Shown in pieces: positions 1 through 11,689 of a stretch of DNA of 64,000 nt. The notes under the pieces were generated by a model, which had not been told where the DNA came from, made no database searches, and worked only from the letters and a program-made list of their open reading frames with translations. The translations under genes were made by a program, and so were the position numbers. The DNA comes from Diphasiastrum complanatum (taxonomy: Eukaryota > Streptophyta > Lycopodiopsida > Lycopodiales > Lycopodiaceae). Every line of letters begins with the position of its first letter. Position 1 is the stretch's first letter. The stretch spans positions 54,752,282-54,816,281 of the forward strand of contig CM055098.1 in the NCBI GenBank assembly GCA_029204225.1, read 5' to 3'.

Positions 1-17
1 GAGAGAGAGAGAGAGAG
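1..17. repeat. (GA)n microsatellite
   Basis: A GA dinucleotide run cut by the window edge, so its real length is unknown. It sits just past the splice donor of COQ10 exon 2, inside the next intron of that minus-strand gene. Confidence 0.9.
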
Positions 18-23
18 CCACAC

Positions 24-2157
24 CTTGATAAGATTAGGGCGTTTAAGCTGCACATGGGAAATGTAACGCTCCATAAAGAATTTGAAACCAATTTCAAGCT
101 CTGCCTGAAAAGACTCTCCATCATTGCGCTGAAGTACAGTCGACCTTTGACACCACGGTAAAAAATCTTCGTACAAATCCACTGCTGCCACTACCGCAAA
201 AAGCTGATCAGGAGAATACCTGGTATGTGAAACAAAAAAACACCAGCACGACACATCAAAAGGCCTGCATTCAAAGGCAATATAAATCTTGTTTCCTAAA
301 ATTTGCAGAAGGAAAAGCTCAGCAATAACAAGAGTAGAAATGGATGATTAGTTGATATAGATGTCATCCAAGATTGAAAAAATACTGCTGCATTATCCAC
401 TTATTTTGGATCTTCTAAAGTATGAATTGAATTCACCTCAGTGTAAATTCTCAAAAAAAAACACTATTGAAATCTTGGTTACATCGGAACATATTCAGGG
501 AACCTCCCCAGCATTCCAGAACATGGAACCAAGTTCAGCAGTCTACTTTTTGGAATTTTGTCATTTTATTCGCAACATGATATGTTATGTACAGAAACAG
601 TCCTTGAAAAGCCCCAAAAAGTGGATATACTTAAGTTTGAAGTTTCAGGTCTATAATCTAGGTGGCGATAAAAGCATAAGGGCCTAGCTCCAGTGAAGTT
701 GAATCTAGTGCTAGAGCACTTCATGGTCCTGCATACAGCCAGTCGATTCCACCAAATGATGTGATCAAGTTCTCTTAAGATCCTAAAGCTCTCTCCATGG
801 ACTGTTTGATCTCCATCATGTGACTTCTGCACTATTTCAATCACCCACACTTTTACCCAACCACCACCCCCTACTAATAGCCCTTTGCACATCTCCCCAG
901 CTCACTATAGCCTCTCTCCAATGTCAAGTAAGCCCTAAGAGTACCCTTGAGTCCATAAGTCTCCCCTGCTGAACAAACATCCCCTGCAATAAAGGCATAA
1001 CATGAATGGACATAGAAAGAAAAGTCCAATGTAGTGATGTTGATGCAGCTAGCCCTATGTGTTATGTCTAGGATGATACCCGAGGGTGAAACATAACAAA
1101 GATGCAATGGTAAACCTTACGGAGTCCACCTACGAAGTCTTAGACCATCAACTCCATCATGCATAGAAGGCGCCAAATGCCACAGCATTCGTACTCACTT
1201 CATCAGCGCTCAAGAGTAGGTGCGCATCACATGGACAAACATATGTTCACGTTAGCTTTCATATGTTTGGACAAAGGCTAGTGGAGGGCATACTAACTCA
1301 TAATGAACGCTACCACTAAAGAGCAAAGTTAATCAAATTAAGTCCCTACTTCCTCATAGAAAATAAAAAAGCATTTTCATTTCCTAACTTTGGCTTGTTC
1401 AAAACCTAATAAAATAGAACTTAGAAGATCACGTTGAGTTCTTGCCAAATGATTCAGAAAAAATCCCACAGCGACTTGAATCTATGGATCGCTTCAAAAT
1501 AGATTTGAAATTAAAGGTCATCAGAAAGACCATTCCTCCATACATAAAGGATTTGTGTATTCTTGCCAAGGAGTGATGCTCTGCAAAGTAATGCACTCCT
1601 TGGGAGATTATTGTTTTGCTTGATCCCAGGATAGCAGTTAGAGTCCACTGCTAGGATTACCCCGAAGTGTGCATAATCATCCACCAACAAGAGTTCTAGC
1701 ACTTAAAACTTCAGATTGAGCATCTCAGTCTACCCATAAGAAGCTCCCAAACAATGACCAATCCTGACAATGGAATTTTTCTGATATAGAGGATTTTTAT
1801 CTTCAGGCAATGGCTCGACTGCAACATAGTACATGCTAGTAGCATTAAAGGTGCTTACCCAATCAATCGAACCTCCTCAAAATGTTTGGAGAGCTCAGAG
1901 TCTTCACCACCACCGATACAACCTAGAAAACTGCGAGCATGCTGTTTCAAAATGGGAACATCGTTCATTTGCCGTCTATCACACGAATTACCCCGCACAT
2001 CCGTTCTGCTTAAGGCGCCAAACTGACTAGAAATAAAAGGAACGTGATCATTCTTTCCACACTTATTCTTCGCTGCAAAAGTATGATGAGGAGCTTCCCA
2101 AAGAGGTGAGCATGAGGGACGGTGGTAGCGAAGGTGCCTTGAAGCTAATCTCAGCAT
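24..2157 (-). CDS. COQ10: COQ10 coenzyme Q-binding START protein, 5' two exons
   Basis: Mitochondrial COQ10 binds ubiquinone in a START fold and supports respiratory electron transfer. Two exons are visible on the minus strand. Exon 1 (1859-2157) opens with an Arg/His/Ser-rich, presequence-like start (MLRLASRHLRYHRPS). An in-frame TGA lies six bases before this ATG, which fixes the start. Exon 1 ends in GG before a GTAAGC donor. Exon 2 (24-219) supplies the last base of that glycine codon and continues YSPDQLFAVVAAVDLYEDF, then PWCQRS and ELEIGFKFFMERYISHV, the most conserved stretch of plant and animal COQ10. It ends AAG before a GTGTGG donor. The intron is 1639 bp. The remaining START exons lie left of the window. 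Both exons are free of stops and in phase, so the gene looks intact. The presequence call is inferred from composition. Confidence 0.9.
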
Positions 2158-2865
2158 GTTTCAAGAAAATCGCCTTTCAGCCGAGAAGTCGGCAACTAAA
2201 GACTCCCCTAATTGGGATAATCGAAAGGTTTCAGAATACAAGTCGATCCACAAATTATAATAGCGAACACAGTTTTGGAAAAGCTGTGCAATGGAATGGA
2301 TTTAAGCGGAACCCAGAAAACCGAAAATCACCAACAAAATCCTTCTCGAGCGCTGATTACTCAGTTCCAGTTTTCAGAGACGATCAAGCGTCGCTTGATG
2401 ATAGCAATAAGCTTCAAATATCACAGTGTTTGTTCATTCTGCAACAAAAATCAATGGATCACAGGCATCGCCTCCTGTCTTTGATGCGAAGCCTTGACCT
2501 CGGAGCGCTTGCGCAAATGTGCTTCTGGAACCTTCAAGCGAGATCGTTCATACACCGAGGGACGAAACCCTCGTGGGATCTTAAAATTGTTGATATAGAT
2601 AGTGCCGCTGCTCGATCCAAACTAATTCTGGATCTGCAAAAGCATCCTTAAATAATTTGTCAGAAAATTGATGAAGCTGCTACCGATCACCGACGAACGA
2701 TTATAAAACTGAATCGAAGATTCGTGGGAGCGTCGTCTCTTGACCAAAAATATATGTTTACGACAAAAAATCTACTACTGACCCAGCCAGCAAGAAGGGC
2801 GCACCAACCCTAAAAAAAAGGTCAGTAGTCAAACCAAAATAAAATAACATACACTCCTGGTTCTC
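2158..2865. other. 5' flank of COQ10
   Basis: This stretch should hold the 5' UTR and promoter of the minus-strand COQ10 gene. A plus-strand open frame (2106-2651) covers most of it and the end of exon 1, but matches no family I know and is treated as chance. An AT-rich minus-strand TATA-like stretch is near 2255-2265, about 100 bases before the ATG. Promoter elements cannot be assigned with confidence. Confidence 0.4.
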
Positions 2866-4293
2866 CCTCTTCTTAGGGAATTTCTCCATTGACCTAGAAA
2901 CTTTCAATGGTCTTTGTTCATTTGCCACTCATATTTTAAGATGAATGGAGAGATGAAGCACCCCTCCCACTTCTCTTCCACACCACGTGATAAATTTTGA
3001 TTTAGACTAAAATGGCGTAAGCCAATTGACTAGAATCAATCATTGTCATGCCATTGGTTCATTAACTTTAACTTGTTGCAAACTCGCAACTCATCATGTC
3101 ACGCGACATCCGCGAGTCTAGAGAATAAATTTCACTTGCCCATATGTGCCAAGGGCACGTCTCATTTCATGTGCCAGCTCAAGTTAGGTATGAAACAAGG
3201 GGAGGTTCCCATTTTAAAGTAATCACTTGACGGGTTGTCAAGTTTGAAAATATTTTTGGGGCAACCATTCGACACTTTTTGTGAAAAAATAATTGCACCT
3301 AGAATAGGAATTCAAGTAGCAATATCAAGGTATTAGCTTAGTTGGAAATTGGCCTTGCAAAGGCAAGAAGACCACGTGTTGTTGTTGCGGTTGGTCAATG
3401 AAGTTTGTAAGAAAGTCAATACCAAGGGTTTTGGAAATTTCTTTTATTTGATGAAAGGTGTATTTTGCCTAAGTTTAAGTATACATCCACAACTATAGAT
3501 GTATCTCAATTTAGAGTAATTAACACAACTACGCATAAAAACATGCATCCAATGTAGAACTTGCATGTTCTTTGCTCTAAATACTCTCTAACAATAATGC
3601 ATGACACAAGCATGGGTTGCATGTCCCAAAGATCTTCGTCTTACAAACACCATTACAAATAACTCGACGTATAATGTGACGTGCCACATGGTTCTCCTTC
3701 ATATTATAAAATTGCTCAATTGACAAAGAAATTTTCAAAATGGTCTTTTTATATTATTGCCACCCATTTCTAAAGCCTCTCCAAGTGAGATATTGCATTT
3801 GACCACCCCTCCTTGCTTCTCTTCCATGTGAGGCAATTCATTTAAATTTAGAATGAAGTGTTGCAAGCTAATTAGCTAGAATCGATCATTGCCATGTAAT
3901 TGGGATGCGACATCGTGCCACGCAAGGCCCCCAAGTTAAAAGAATCAATTTCACTTGCACTTCTGTCCGAAGGGGCATGTATCACCTCACTGTCTCACAA
4001 AGTGTCCAAGGGTTTGGAAATTTCTTTTATTGGATGATAAATGTATTTTACTTGAAGGTTCGATATACATGCAAAACATGTGTCTCAAATTTAGAGTCTA
4101 ACACATGACAACACCAAAACGCAATGTCGACAACACATGACAATCAAGACGCAATGTTGACCTTGTGTTTTTTGTCTAAATACTCTCTCAAAATTATGCA
4201 TGACACAAGCATGAGTTGTGTAGGTTGCATGTCCCAAAGAACTCCATCTTAAAAACATTCCATGAATCAACGAAAAACCGCATAATGTGATGT
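2866..4293. repeat. old tandem duplication, non-coding
   Basis: Two diverged copies of the same non-coding sequence lie head to tail, about 2866-3692 and 3709-4293. Shared landmarks in the same order are: TTCTCTTCCA, CTAGAATCGATCATTGCCAT (CTAGAATCAATCATTGTCAT in copy 1), AGGGTTTTGGAAATTTCTTT, ATGCATGACACAAGCATG, TTGCATGTCCCAAAGA and ATAATGTGACGTGCCA. Copies differ by many substitutions and indels, so the duplication is old. No protein family is recognised in either copy. Confidence 0.7.
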
Positions 4294-5040
4294 GCCAACT
4301 TCTTCTTTTCCAACTTTTTGCTCACCTCCCTCAAGTCAATAAGAGTTCTTCAGCTAACAATAGCAAGATCAAGAGCAATCATGGCAGCCCACTTAAGTAG
4401 GTTTCTCCTCTCACCTAATATGATTGTTTTGGCTAAAAAGTACATGTTTGGTGATGGAAACATCTATGCTAGCCTAATAATAATTTTTAATGGTCATCTT
4501 CCAACCAATAAAATCCATTTTTTCAAAGCAATGTTTATCACAAAGTGAGTATGTAAATGCTTTGGTCATTTTAAATCGAATCTGAATTTGTATTAGGAGT
4601 CTTTAAGGAAAGGTTTCCCACATCTAACATCCATGTGGTATAATGCATAGAGAACAAGCAGAATAAATAAATAAATTTTAAAAAAAGACGGGTGGGGGGG
4701 GGGGGGGGGAGAGAGGAAGAAGAAAGGAATGTCACAAAAGTATAGCGGCAAGAGTAGAAGAAAGGAAATTGGGGGGTGAAAGAGCACGATGGGCAGAAAG
4801 ACCAAGAATAATAGAAGAGAGAGGGAAATCAGAGAAGTATAGCATAATAGAAGGATGGAGGCTAACCAAAAGAAATCAAACCAGGAAGCAAGTAGGACAT
4901 TGTAGCCCATTGTGAATCAAGGCAGGAGCAACAGATCACTTCCCAAGAAGAATATAGCTAATGCTTGAATGGATGAATAAAAAAGCATCCGCTCATTGTC
5001 TGGGTCATCATTGTGCCTTGTAACTCTTGTTGTGGCGCTA
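4294..5040. other. gene-free stretch with poly-G run
   Basis: No gene is recognised. A run of 16 G at 4694-4709 is followed by purine-rich GA/AAG sequence to about 4870. The minus-strand open frame here (4593-4910) is a by-product of that purine strand bias and gives a Leu/Pro/Phe-rich peptide with no domain. Confidence 0.5.
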
Positions 5041-5528
5041 AAATCGCCCTAGCCACTTGGAAATTTACAAGAAAAGGAGCTCATTTGGGAGTCCGCACAG
5101 CAGGAGAGCTTTGATGCTCTCAAAATAGCCTTAGCCATAGCACTAGTTTTAAAAGTTGTCGACCCCAATCAGCCATTTGTGGTCAAAACAGATGCTAGCG
5201 ACTTTGCAGGTGGTGCTGTACTAACTCAGAGTGGACGACCAGTTGTGTTCGAGAGTAAAAAACTCGAGCCAACTCAGACTAGGTACAATGCCTATAAAAA
5301 GGAACTCTTTTCTATAGTCCATGCCCTTAAGACTTGGAGGCATTATTTGTATGGTGCCAACTTTGAGGTCCTGACAGACCATGAAAGTCTCAGATACCTT
5401 TGCAATCAACCTGAGCTTAGAGGTCGGAAAGCTCGTTGGGCAGAGTTGATGCAAAAGTCTTACCTATACTTTGAGAGAAAATATTGTCTTAATATTTTGC
5501 CAAAACGTCATACACATATTCCTTTTTG
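5041..5528 (+). pseudogene. Ty3/gypsy reverse transcriptase-RNase H fragment
   Basis: Plus-strand remnant of a gypsy pol. The thumb region (ESAQQESFDALKIAL) runs into RNase H: VVKTDASDFAGGAVL (first catalytic Asp), then RYNAYKKELFSIVHALKTWR (catalytic Glu) and EVLTDHESLRYL (third Asp). An in-frame TAG sits at the 5' end near 5050. The family's connection to the integrase zinc finger is lost after about 5500, where the reading degenerates and stops. No LTR, integrase or gag of the same element is recognisable nearby, so this is an isolated broken piece. Confidence 0.85.
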
Positions 5529-5529
5529 A

Positions 5530-7359
5530 CATTGAACAACTCAAAGCTTACACTTGATAAAAATTTTATTGGTGTGACAACATTTTTAACTTATTCTTTT
5601 TTAACTATTGAATGTTCTAGATGGCAACATTTTTTTCCAATAGATGTGATTCTAAGTTAACTTAATAGTCAAGTTGTTCACCAACCAACTAAAGAATGAG
5701 GGCATCTCTCTATAATGTTCCTCATGATATTCCTTTTGATATGAAGAAGGGCTAAAGACATGAATAATAATAAAAATGACTTCGTCTCACATAAAACGAA
5801 GTAATATTGGACACTAACCTTGAACAAATCGATATCGTAAGAGAATAATGTAGGGCCATATGGCTTGTCATAATCACTTGTTTTTCCTCAATAGAATAAC
5901 ATAATGTTTGATAGTCTTTAGTCTATGAAACGTAGCTCTTATTGAGCATAACAAGTTGACTTGACAATGGCAACATGGAGAATCGTGTGGAATGAATTGT
6001 GTGCAATGAATTTCATGAGTGAAGGAAGTGCATCCCTTTTGAACTAGATCATGTGTGTTTAAAAGCATATTATTATGAGAATAATTGGGTATTCCTTCCA
6101 TTGAGCCATGACAACAAGAATATGAGATAACAAACCATTATTCCCATAACATGTTGTGAAACACACATTATCAAGCTTAATGTGCCACAAAAATTTTGCC
6201 CATAAGTTACACTTTGAGAGAGGTTGAGAGATTCTACCTAAGAAGGTTTAGTATTTTCATATTCCATCCAAGAGGCCTATTTATCTTTGTAGCCTAATAT
6301 TACAACTAATGAAATTGTTAGAAAAAAATTAAGGTTGAATACTACTATGGGTAAAGAGGTCCACAAATGAGATGTCCATTGTCCAATCATATAGGATTTA
6401 AGTTGACACAATCAAATTTAGAGAAAAAAGTGAAGCAACTTGACATGCTTGTAGCCTGAATAGGGTGAATTTTCACACAAGTGGTGAGTTTGCCATTCTA
6501 GTCCATTTCTAATACTACCCTTTTATTTGGACTTCACAAGTGAGATGATGGGAAAAAGATCATTCTCTTTCATAATGCCATGGTAAGTGTACATGTACTA
6601 TTGCAACCCGGTTGGCTTGTTTGAATTGTTGCCACATCCTTGGTCCATTTTGCTTAAGTTACCCATGGCATTTCAAATTGTCACGCAATGTCCCCAATTA
6701 TAAGTAACCACCTTCACATGGCAAAGGATCCATGCCATGTGGTGTCAACCAATGTTAGACAAATATAGAAATTTAAATACAAATTAACATTTGGTCTTGT
6801 AATATTCCCTATCTCATGAAATGAGTCAATTCCATAATATTACATTTAATAATAACAATATAAATTTGGCATACGAGTTGCAAATTGTTATAACTTGAAC
6901 CGGTATCACAAGGATGATAGCATTTGCTTATCGATGTGGGTCACACAATGATGTACAACTTTTCATTTTTCTTCCATCAGGACCTTCCAGCTCTGAATAC
7001 AACTCAAGAAACAAATTGTTTGTCTCCTTTGTGATAAGTTTTTTTAGGGATGTAAAGTCTGACTTACGCTTGCTTAAAGAGTTTTAAACAACAACAACAT
7101 CAACCATGTTATGAATTTTCATGGGTCTAAAGCTTTGGATAGTAAAGTTTTCCTTTTACATCTTGACTCTAATGATGTGGACAAAATCCTTTTGGAGTCC
7201 TTGTTCTATCTTTCTAAAACTCTTATTTCTCTCTTCAAATACACTAAGAAGTTTTCTTTTAGTGAACCTAAACTCCTTACTCATGCCAAAGTTACTTTAC
7301 CTATCCTTCCTTCTAAGTTTAAATGTTCTCTCTTTAACCTGCTCCATCATATAGGTCAT
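5530..7359. other. AT-rich stretch with no recognisable gene
   Basis: Only short open frames occur, with biased Phe/Leu/Ser composition (for example 7111-7365), and none resembles a known family. No LTR ends, terminal inverted repeats or tandem arrays were seen. Probably decayed transposon or intergenic DNA. Confidence 0.5.
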
Positions 7360-7826
7360 TGTTAGAAATTAGTTCTAATCTGACTCATTTGTGTAAGCTC
7401 TAAATGTGATACTATAAGTATTGTACAATTAAGTAGATTTTACTATATTTGATAGTGATCGCGACTTGACCCACCATTGACATATCAGTCATCGGCACTC
7501 GTCCCGTAGCCAGCTACTTGGGTTAGCTGAGTAGCCACACATAGGAAAAATTAGCTTGTATAGAATTACTTATAGTACTTGCTATAGTCAGGGGCATGTC
7601 TTGAGTTTGTCGGTCGAATTTGGCCATATTGGACCCAACCTTAGGTGGTAGGCCAATTTTAAGACACCTACCTTTTTCATGCAGGTTGTGGATTTTCTAT
7701 ATGTACAGTTTTCTATGTAATACAATTAACTTTCTATGTGCCATCTTCAAGAGCTTGTGAGGAGTGGCTATGGTGATTGATTGATGTGATCTGCATACTG
7801 CACTAGATCCTAACATAATTTTAACA
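7360..7826 (+). mobile_element. copia-type 5' LTR
   Basis: A 467-bp segment begins TGTTAGAAATT and ends ATTTTAACA, giving the TG...CA ends and short TGTTA/TAACA inverted repeat of an LTR. It is followed at once by a primer-binding site. No second LTR was found within the window, so the element is truncated or rearranged. Confidence 0.65.
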
Positions 7827-7838
7827 TGGTATCAGAGC
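7827..7838 (+). promoter_or_regulatory. primer-binding site (initiator Met tRNA)
   Basis: TGGTATCAGAGC directly abuts the LTR end. It is the standard minus-strand primer-binding site of plant copia elements, complementary to the 3' end of initiator methionine tRNA. Confidence 0.8.
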
Positions 7839-8290
7839 GGCAGGGTGATGTAGGTATGCACGATCCGGTGGAGCCATCGTCGGCATCTTTCACCAAGAAA
7901 AATGGCACTCATAGTATCTCTGGAGAAAGGACACCGTATAGGGTGCATGTGGTCCAAATGGAAGGAAGTTATTGGATTTCTATCCTCTCCATCCCTATCT
8001 CTCTACTAATCTAGATCCATTCACTAGTTGTTGTAAATACACTTGAAGAGTCATTATTGATCTTCCTTTACCTTTATCCAATAAAGACGGTGTGCTTTTA
8101 GGATCAGCTGCCAAAACTACATCTTGTGATGATCTTTCGTTTCAGGACCGTGTTATAGTGTTGCTTAGCTTGCTTTTTCGTCATTGGTCCTATATTTTTT
8201 CCTTTATTCAATATAGCTGCTTTTGGCGATTTTCTTGTCAGTTCATCGGGAATCTCTCGAACTCCAAACCTTGTAGGATCCATGTGATTT
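7839..8290 (+). pseudogene. possible leader and gag remnant of the copia element
   Basis: Downstream of the primer-binding site there is a short frame at 7826-8014 and further broken codons to about 8290. No gag motif or zinc knuckle is visible. Assignment rests only on position after the LTR and primer-binding site. Confidence 0.25.
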
Positions 8291-10690
8291 AAAATCTACT
8301 CATCAGGAAGTTCTGCACTTTTGTCATAAGACAAGGCATGACTAACATGAATGAGTTCATCTTCAATAGGATCTGGAACTGGATCAGTTGATATAATGCG
8401 ACATTCATCATATTAATTTGGAATGTGATCGATGTATCGAAAGTTCGATCAAGTAAAGGGATCTCGTTTAGCTCGGTCATCACGTTGACACATATAACCT
8501 GTTGTACAATCCACTGTAGCAAGAGCTTGATTCCAATTAACAGTATTTGTTCGAGAGTCCTAATGAACTCCCAAAGTATTTACTTGTCGATCACAGGTAT
8601 GATCTGTTGTTAATGAATCATCATCCCCTTTTTGGACCACTGGTTTGATTGTCTAAGTATTGGATCAACTTTGACTGCATGCTCACGATTCTCAAATGCA
8701 ATCTTTCCAGTCCCCCAGTTATGAATTACTTGCATAACTCATAACCATAGATGTCCCAATAAGACACGATAAACATTTGGTGCATCAGGTAAGTCTGTTA
8801 CTACAAAACTAATGACAAACTAAATTCCAACAATCTTGACAAGTATATCTTCCACTATGCCCTTAGGACGGACTAATCAACTAGCTTGACAACAAAAGTT
8901 GCAAGTTTCATCCTTGTAAGGCCCCATTTGGCACATATCTTTGTTGAAATCAGGTTACCTCCATCTATCGTAACTACCTCTTTACCAAATTGTCTATGTT
9001 GTATTAGCAGGGTGATGTTTCTTTGCTCACTTTTCCAAGTTGCTCCTACATTGAGTACTTCATTTGATTCTTCAAACCCAGAACTGTTGGTTCAATCTGA
9101 GTCAATTTCTCCACTAATACTTCTTTTGCTTTTGGCACCAACTTAAGAAAATCTCTCAATGGAATATCCATCTCGCTAGATAGAATATTCATGATCAATT
9201 ATGTTTGTGGTGCTTTAGGTTCTGTCATCTTGAAAGGTCCTTCATGATGATGGAATTGAGTCTTAACATTTGTTTGTGGATTATGTACTTTGGCTATAGC
9301 TTTAGTGGCTTTCAAAGCCTCTTCTTCTTGCAATTGTTTTATCCACTGCCTCATGTTTTGGTATTTCTTTTCTGAGTTGAGATTCGGATACAACCCTGAT
9401 GTAGTAGGTATATCAGTAAATGGCATAGATTGGATCAACTGGAACTTCTTTCTACTTCTGAGCTTTGGTAACAACCATCAATGGTACACTTGATTTAGTA
9501 GGCTAGGCTGCTGGTCTTTGCTTGATTATAATCATATTCAATGGAGTAGTTATTGGCAGTGGTTTTGGTCTTGCTGGACAGTCCTTATAACAATTTCCAT
9601 AACCGCACTCCTGACAAAATGGTATAAACTTTCCTTTGTTCGGACATTCAGCAACTCTGTGATTTTCCCCACATGCAAAGTATCCAAGTGGTGCTCTGGT
9701 CCATTGTCGAGCCTGTTGTTGTTGCGCAGCAGCATAGATAGCATAGTATTGTGAAGGACCAATATCTTGATCAATATTGTAATTCCATCGCTCATTACCA
9801 ACTGAAGAGTTTGGTTCCATTAGATTCGCAGGAGGAGCATGTTGTGCTGATGGAGCTGGCAAAGCTAGTCGTTCAGAAAATCCAAGGCCAAAGTTTGAGT
9901 CTGGTTCTTAGGATCAGGTACCTTATAGGTAGTAGGTTTCCGATATCGAAGCTTAGCATATCGTAGTTGGATAATCTGAGGATTAAATGAGCAAAAAGCT
10001 GTTTCGTGTCCCGTAGAGTTGCACAAATGACAAATACGTCTTTTCATTGTTGGACACTCATTTATGGTGTGATTCCCCGCACAAATTGAACACCAAACAT
10101 TTTTTCAACTTGGAAAAGTTTCAACAAACTTTTTACCTGCTTTGGCACTCTTTTTTTGCTACTCTTCCACTGCTTTCATCTTCTCATCGAACTGTGAATG
10201 CATGTTTTCCAACTGCATTTGTTGCTTTTGACCAAGTTTTTTGAATTCGTTAATCATCAACTCTATTGTTGCATTGATATTTGTGGATGCAATAGTGGTG
10301 GATGTTGTAGTGGTTTGACCTGCTGTATATTGGCAGCATTCCAATATTTGGTTCATCATCTAAATATTTATCCTCCTCTCTTATTGCATCGTCCATAATA
10401 GCATGTTGTAAGGACAAATAATTAGTTTGGCGTTAAGCTTGCGTCTAATCCTTTTAGGTAGACCTACTAAAAACCACATGATCATAGCATCATTATTGAT
10501 TAATTCATAATCACACTCAAATCTAGGTGTTTGACCCGTTCAATATGATCTCGTACCATTTCCATCTTTCCCATTTTAATTTTACTTAAAAGTAGGAAGG
10601 AATCTTCCGTAAATGTTATGGTAATTTATGGAAAATAGACAACCGTTTCATACCATGAATGGATTCATTTCATGAAGAATTGACGTCATG
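8150..10690 (-). pseudogene. Ty3/gypsy gag-protease remnant
   Basis: Reading the minus strand from right to left, a gag segment near 10430-10550 reads MIMWFLVGLPKRIRRKL. A coiled-coil piece with EFKKLGQKQQMQLENMHSQF follows (10159-10359). Then come clustered zinc knuckles: CSICAGNHTINEC (10050-10095), CHLCNSTGHETAFC (about 9985-10030), a damaged knuckle whose first Cys is Tyr (YFACGENHRVAEC) and a variant CX2CX4CX3C. The region 8640-8960 carries a retropepsin-like piece, with DAPNVYRVLLGHLWL as the flap/second-motif block, interrupted by stops. Frameshifts separate the blocks, so it is non-functional. No reverse transcriptase of this element is seen. Three or more knuckles is unusual for a plant gypsy gag. 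Confidence 0.7.
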
Positions 10691-10699
10691 ATGTTTATG

Positions 10700-10966
10700 C
10701 TATTCATCATGCCATTCCGCTACTCCCATGCATGAGGGTGGTGGTGTAGTTAAAGGATTATCTCCTCGCCCCCCAAAAAGCCTCCTATTCAACCTTCGAA
10801 AAGGATGATCAAGCGGCAAGTATTTGCGATGATTTTCGTAGACCACTTTTTTTACCATATTTGTGCTATGTCGACCCTCCAAATGTGGTCCACAAATGTA
10901 ACATGCGGTGTAACCCGATGTGGTTAAACCTGTATAGTTCATAAACCAAATGTAAGATAAGCTCAA
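10700..10966 (-). pseudogene. CACTA (En/Spm) transposase TNP2 fragment, minus strand
   Basis: An open minus-strand frame of 88 codons contains TSGYTACYICGPHLEGRHS followed by KKVVYENHRKYLPLDHPFR. This is the Cys-containing block and the HRR/K-LP-DHPFR block of the Transposase_21 (TNP2) family of plant CACTA transposons. It is only a small part of the usual protein and abuts the gypsy gag remnant. Its orientation is opposite to the other TNP2 remnant at 12616-14150. Confidence 0.65.
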
Positions 10967-11347
10967 TTAGTCAAATGTACTCAAACGCTAAACCCTAAGA
11001 TGGATTAAATTAGCACCGCAAACCACCATTGGAGATATTTTATTTACATATGTGGTGGACTGTACGTGGACAATATGTGAATCGATTTTTATTGATGAGA
11101 GTTTGATGGATTGTCGATGATGTCGATGTTGAGTTAGTTGAGGGTTGATGAAAAGTCGATGAAGTCAGGCAAGTCGTCGAAGTCGAGTTGTCGATGGAGT
11201 TAGTGTTGCACATGTTGGAATATGAAAGATGCTATCCCTCTCATGGGAATGAATCTCCGCGTGACAACTAGTTGATCATCTTCATCTCCTTGATGCTTGC
11301 ATGCTTGGATCTAGGGTTGAGAGAAGGATAGGAAATGCCCACTACAA

Positions 11348-11368
11348 TTTTGGCACCGTTGTCGGGGA
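11348..11368 (+). promoter_or_regulatory. Tat/Athila-type primer-binding site
   Basis: TTTTGGCACCGTTGTCGGGGA matches, with two differences, the tRNA-Asp-type primer-binding site typical of plant Tat/Athila gypsy elements (TGGCGCCGTTGCCGGGGA). Both differences are the products expected from deamination at CpG. It follows CCCACTACA, a plausible LTR end. The LTR upstream, perhaps from about 11040, is not delimited. Confidence 0.55.
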
Positions 11369-11689
11369 ACTACGCCAATTTTTTAATTTTTAGCATGCAT
11401 GGATGGATGTTAGCTTGCATTTAGGCATCTTTCTTTGGCATAATAGGGTTAAAATTGCATTTTAGGATTAAAGTAGGAGAGATCTTGCTTGATTTGAGTG
11501 GATTTTCTTGTTTGAAATGTAATTTGATTGTTGAGCAGGGGAAGCCATACAAATTACCATTCTTAAGATCCATCTGGATCTGAGAAATCAGAGAAAACAA
11601 AAAAAATCGTTCATTTTTGTCATTTTGGTGGAAAAAGGAGGCAAAATCGTCATCAGTCTTGATAACTTTTTGCTCCCTAGCAATAAACC

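Noticed and set aside
2106-2651. 181-codon plus-strand ORF
   Set aside because: It overlaps COQ10 exon 1 on the other strand and its 5' flank, and its product has no recognisable domain. The minus-strand gene has clear homology and splice sites.
4593-4910. Minus-strand 105-codon membrane-like ORF
   Set aside because: Leu/Phe/Pro-rich reading of a purine-rich strand including a poly-G run. No homologue recognised.
11340-11347. CACTACAA as a CACTA terminal inverted repeat
   Set aside because: It is followed directly by a Tat/Athila primer-binding site and reads better as an LTR end. No matching inverted TTGTAGTG was found downstream of the transposase remnant.
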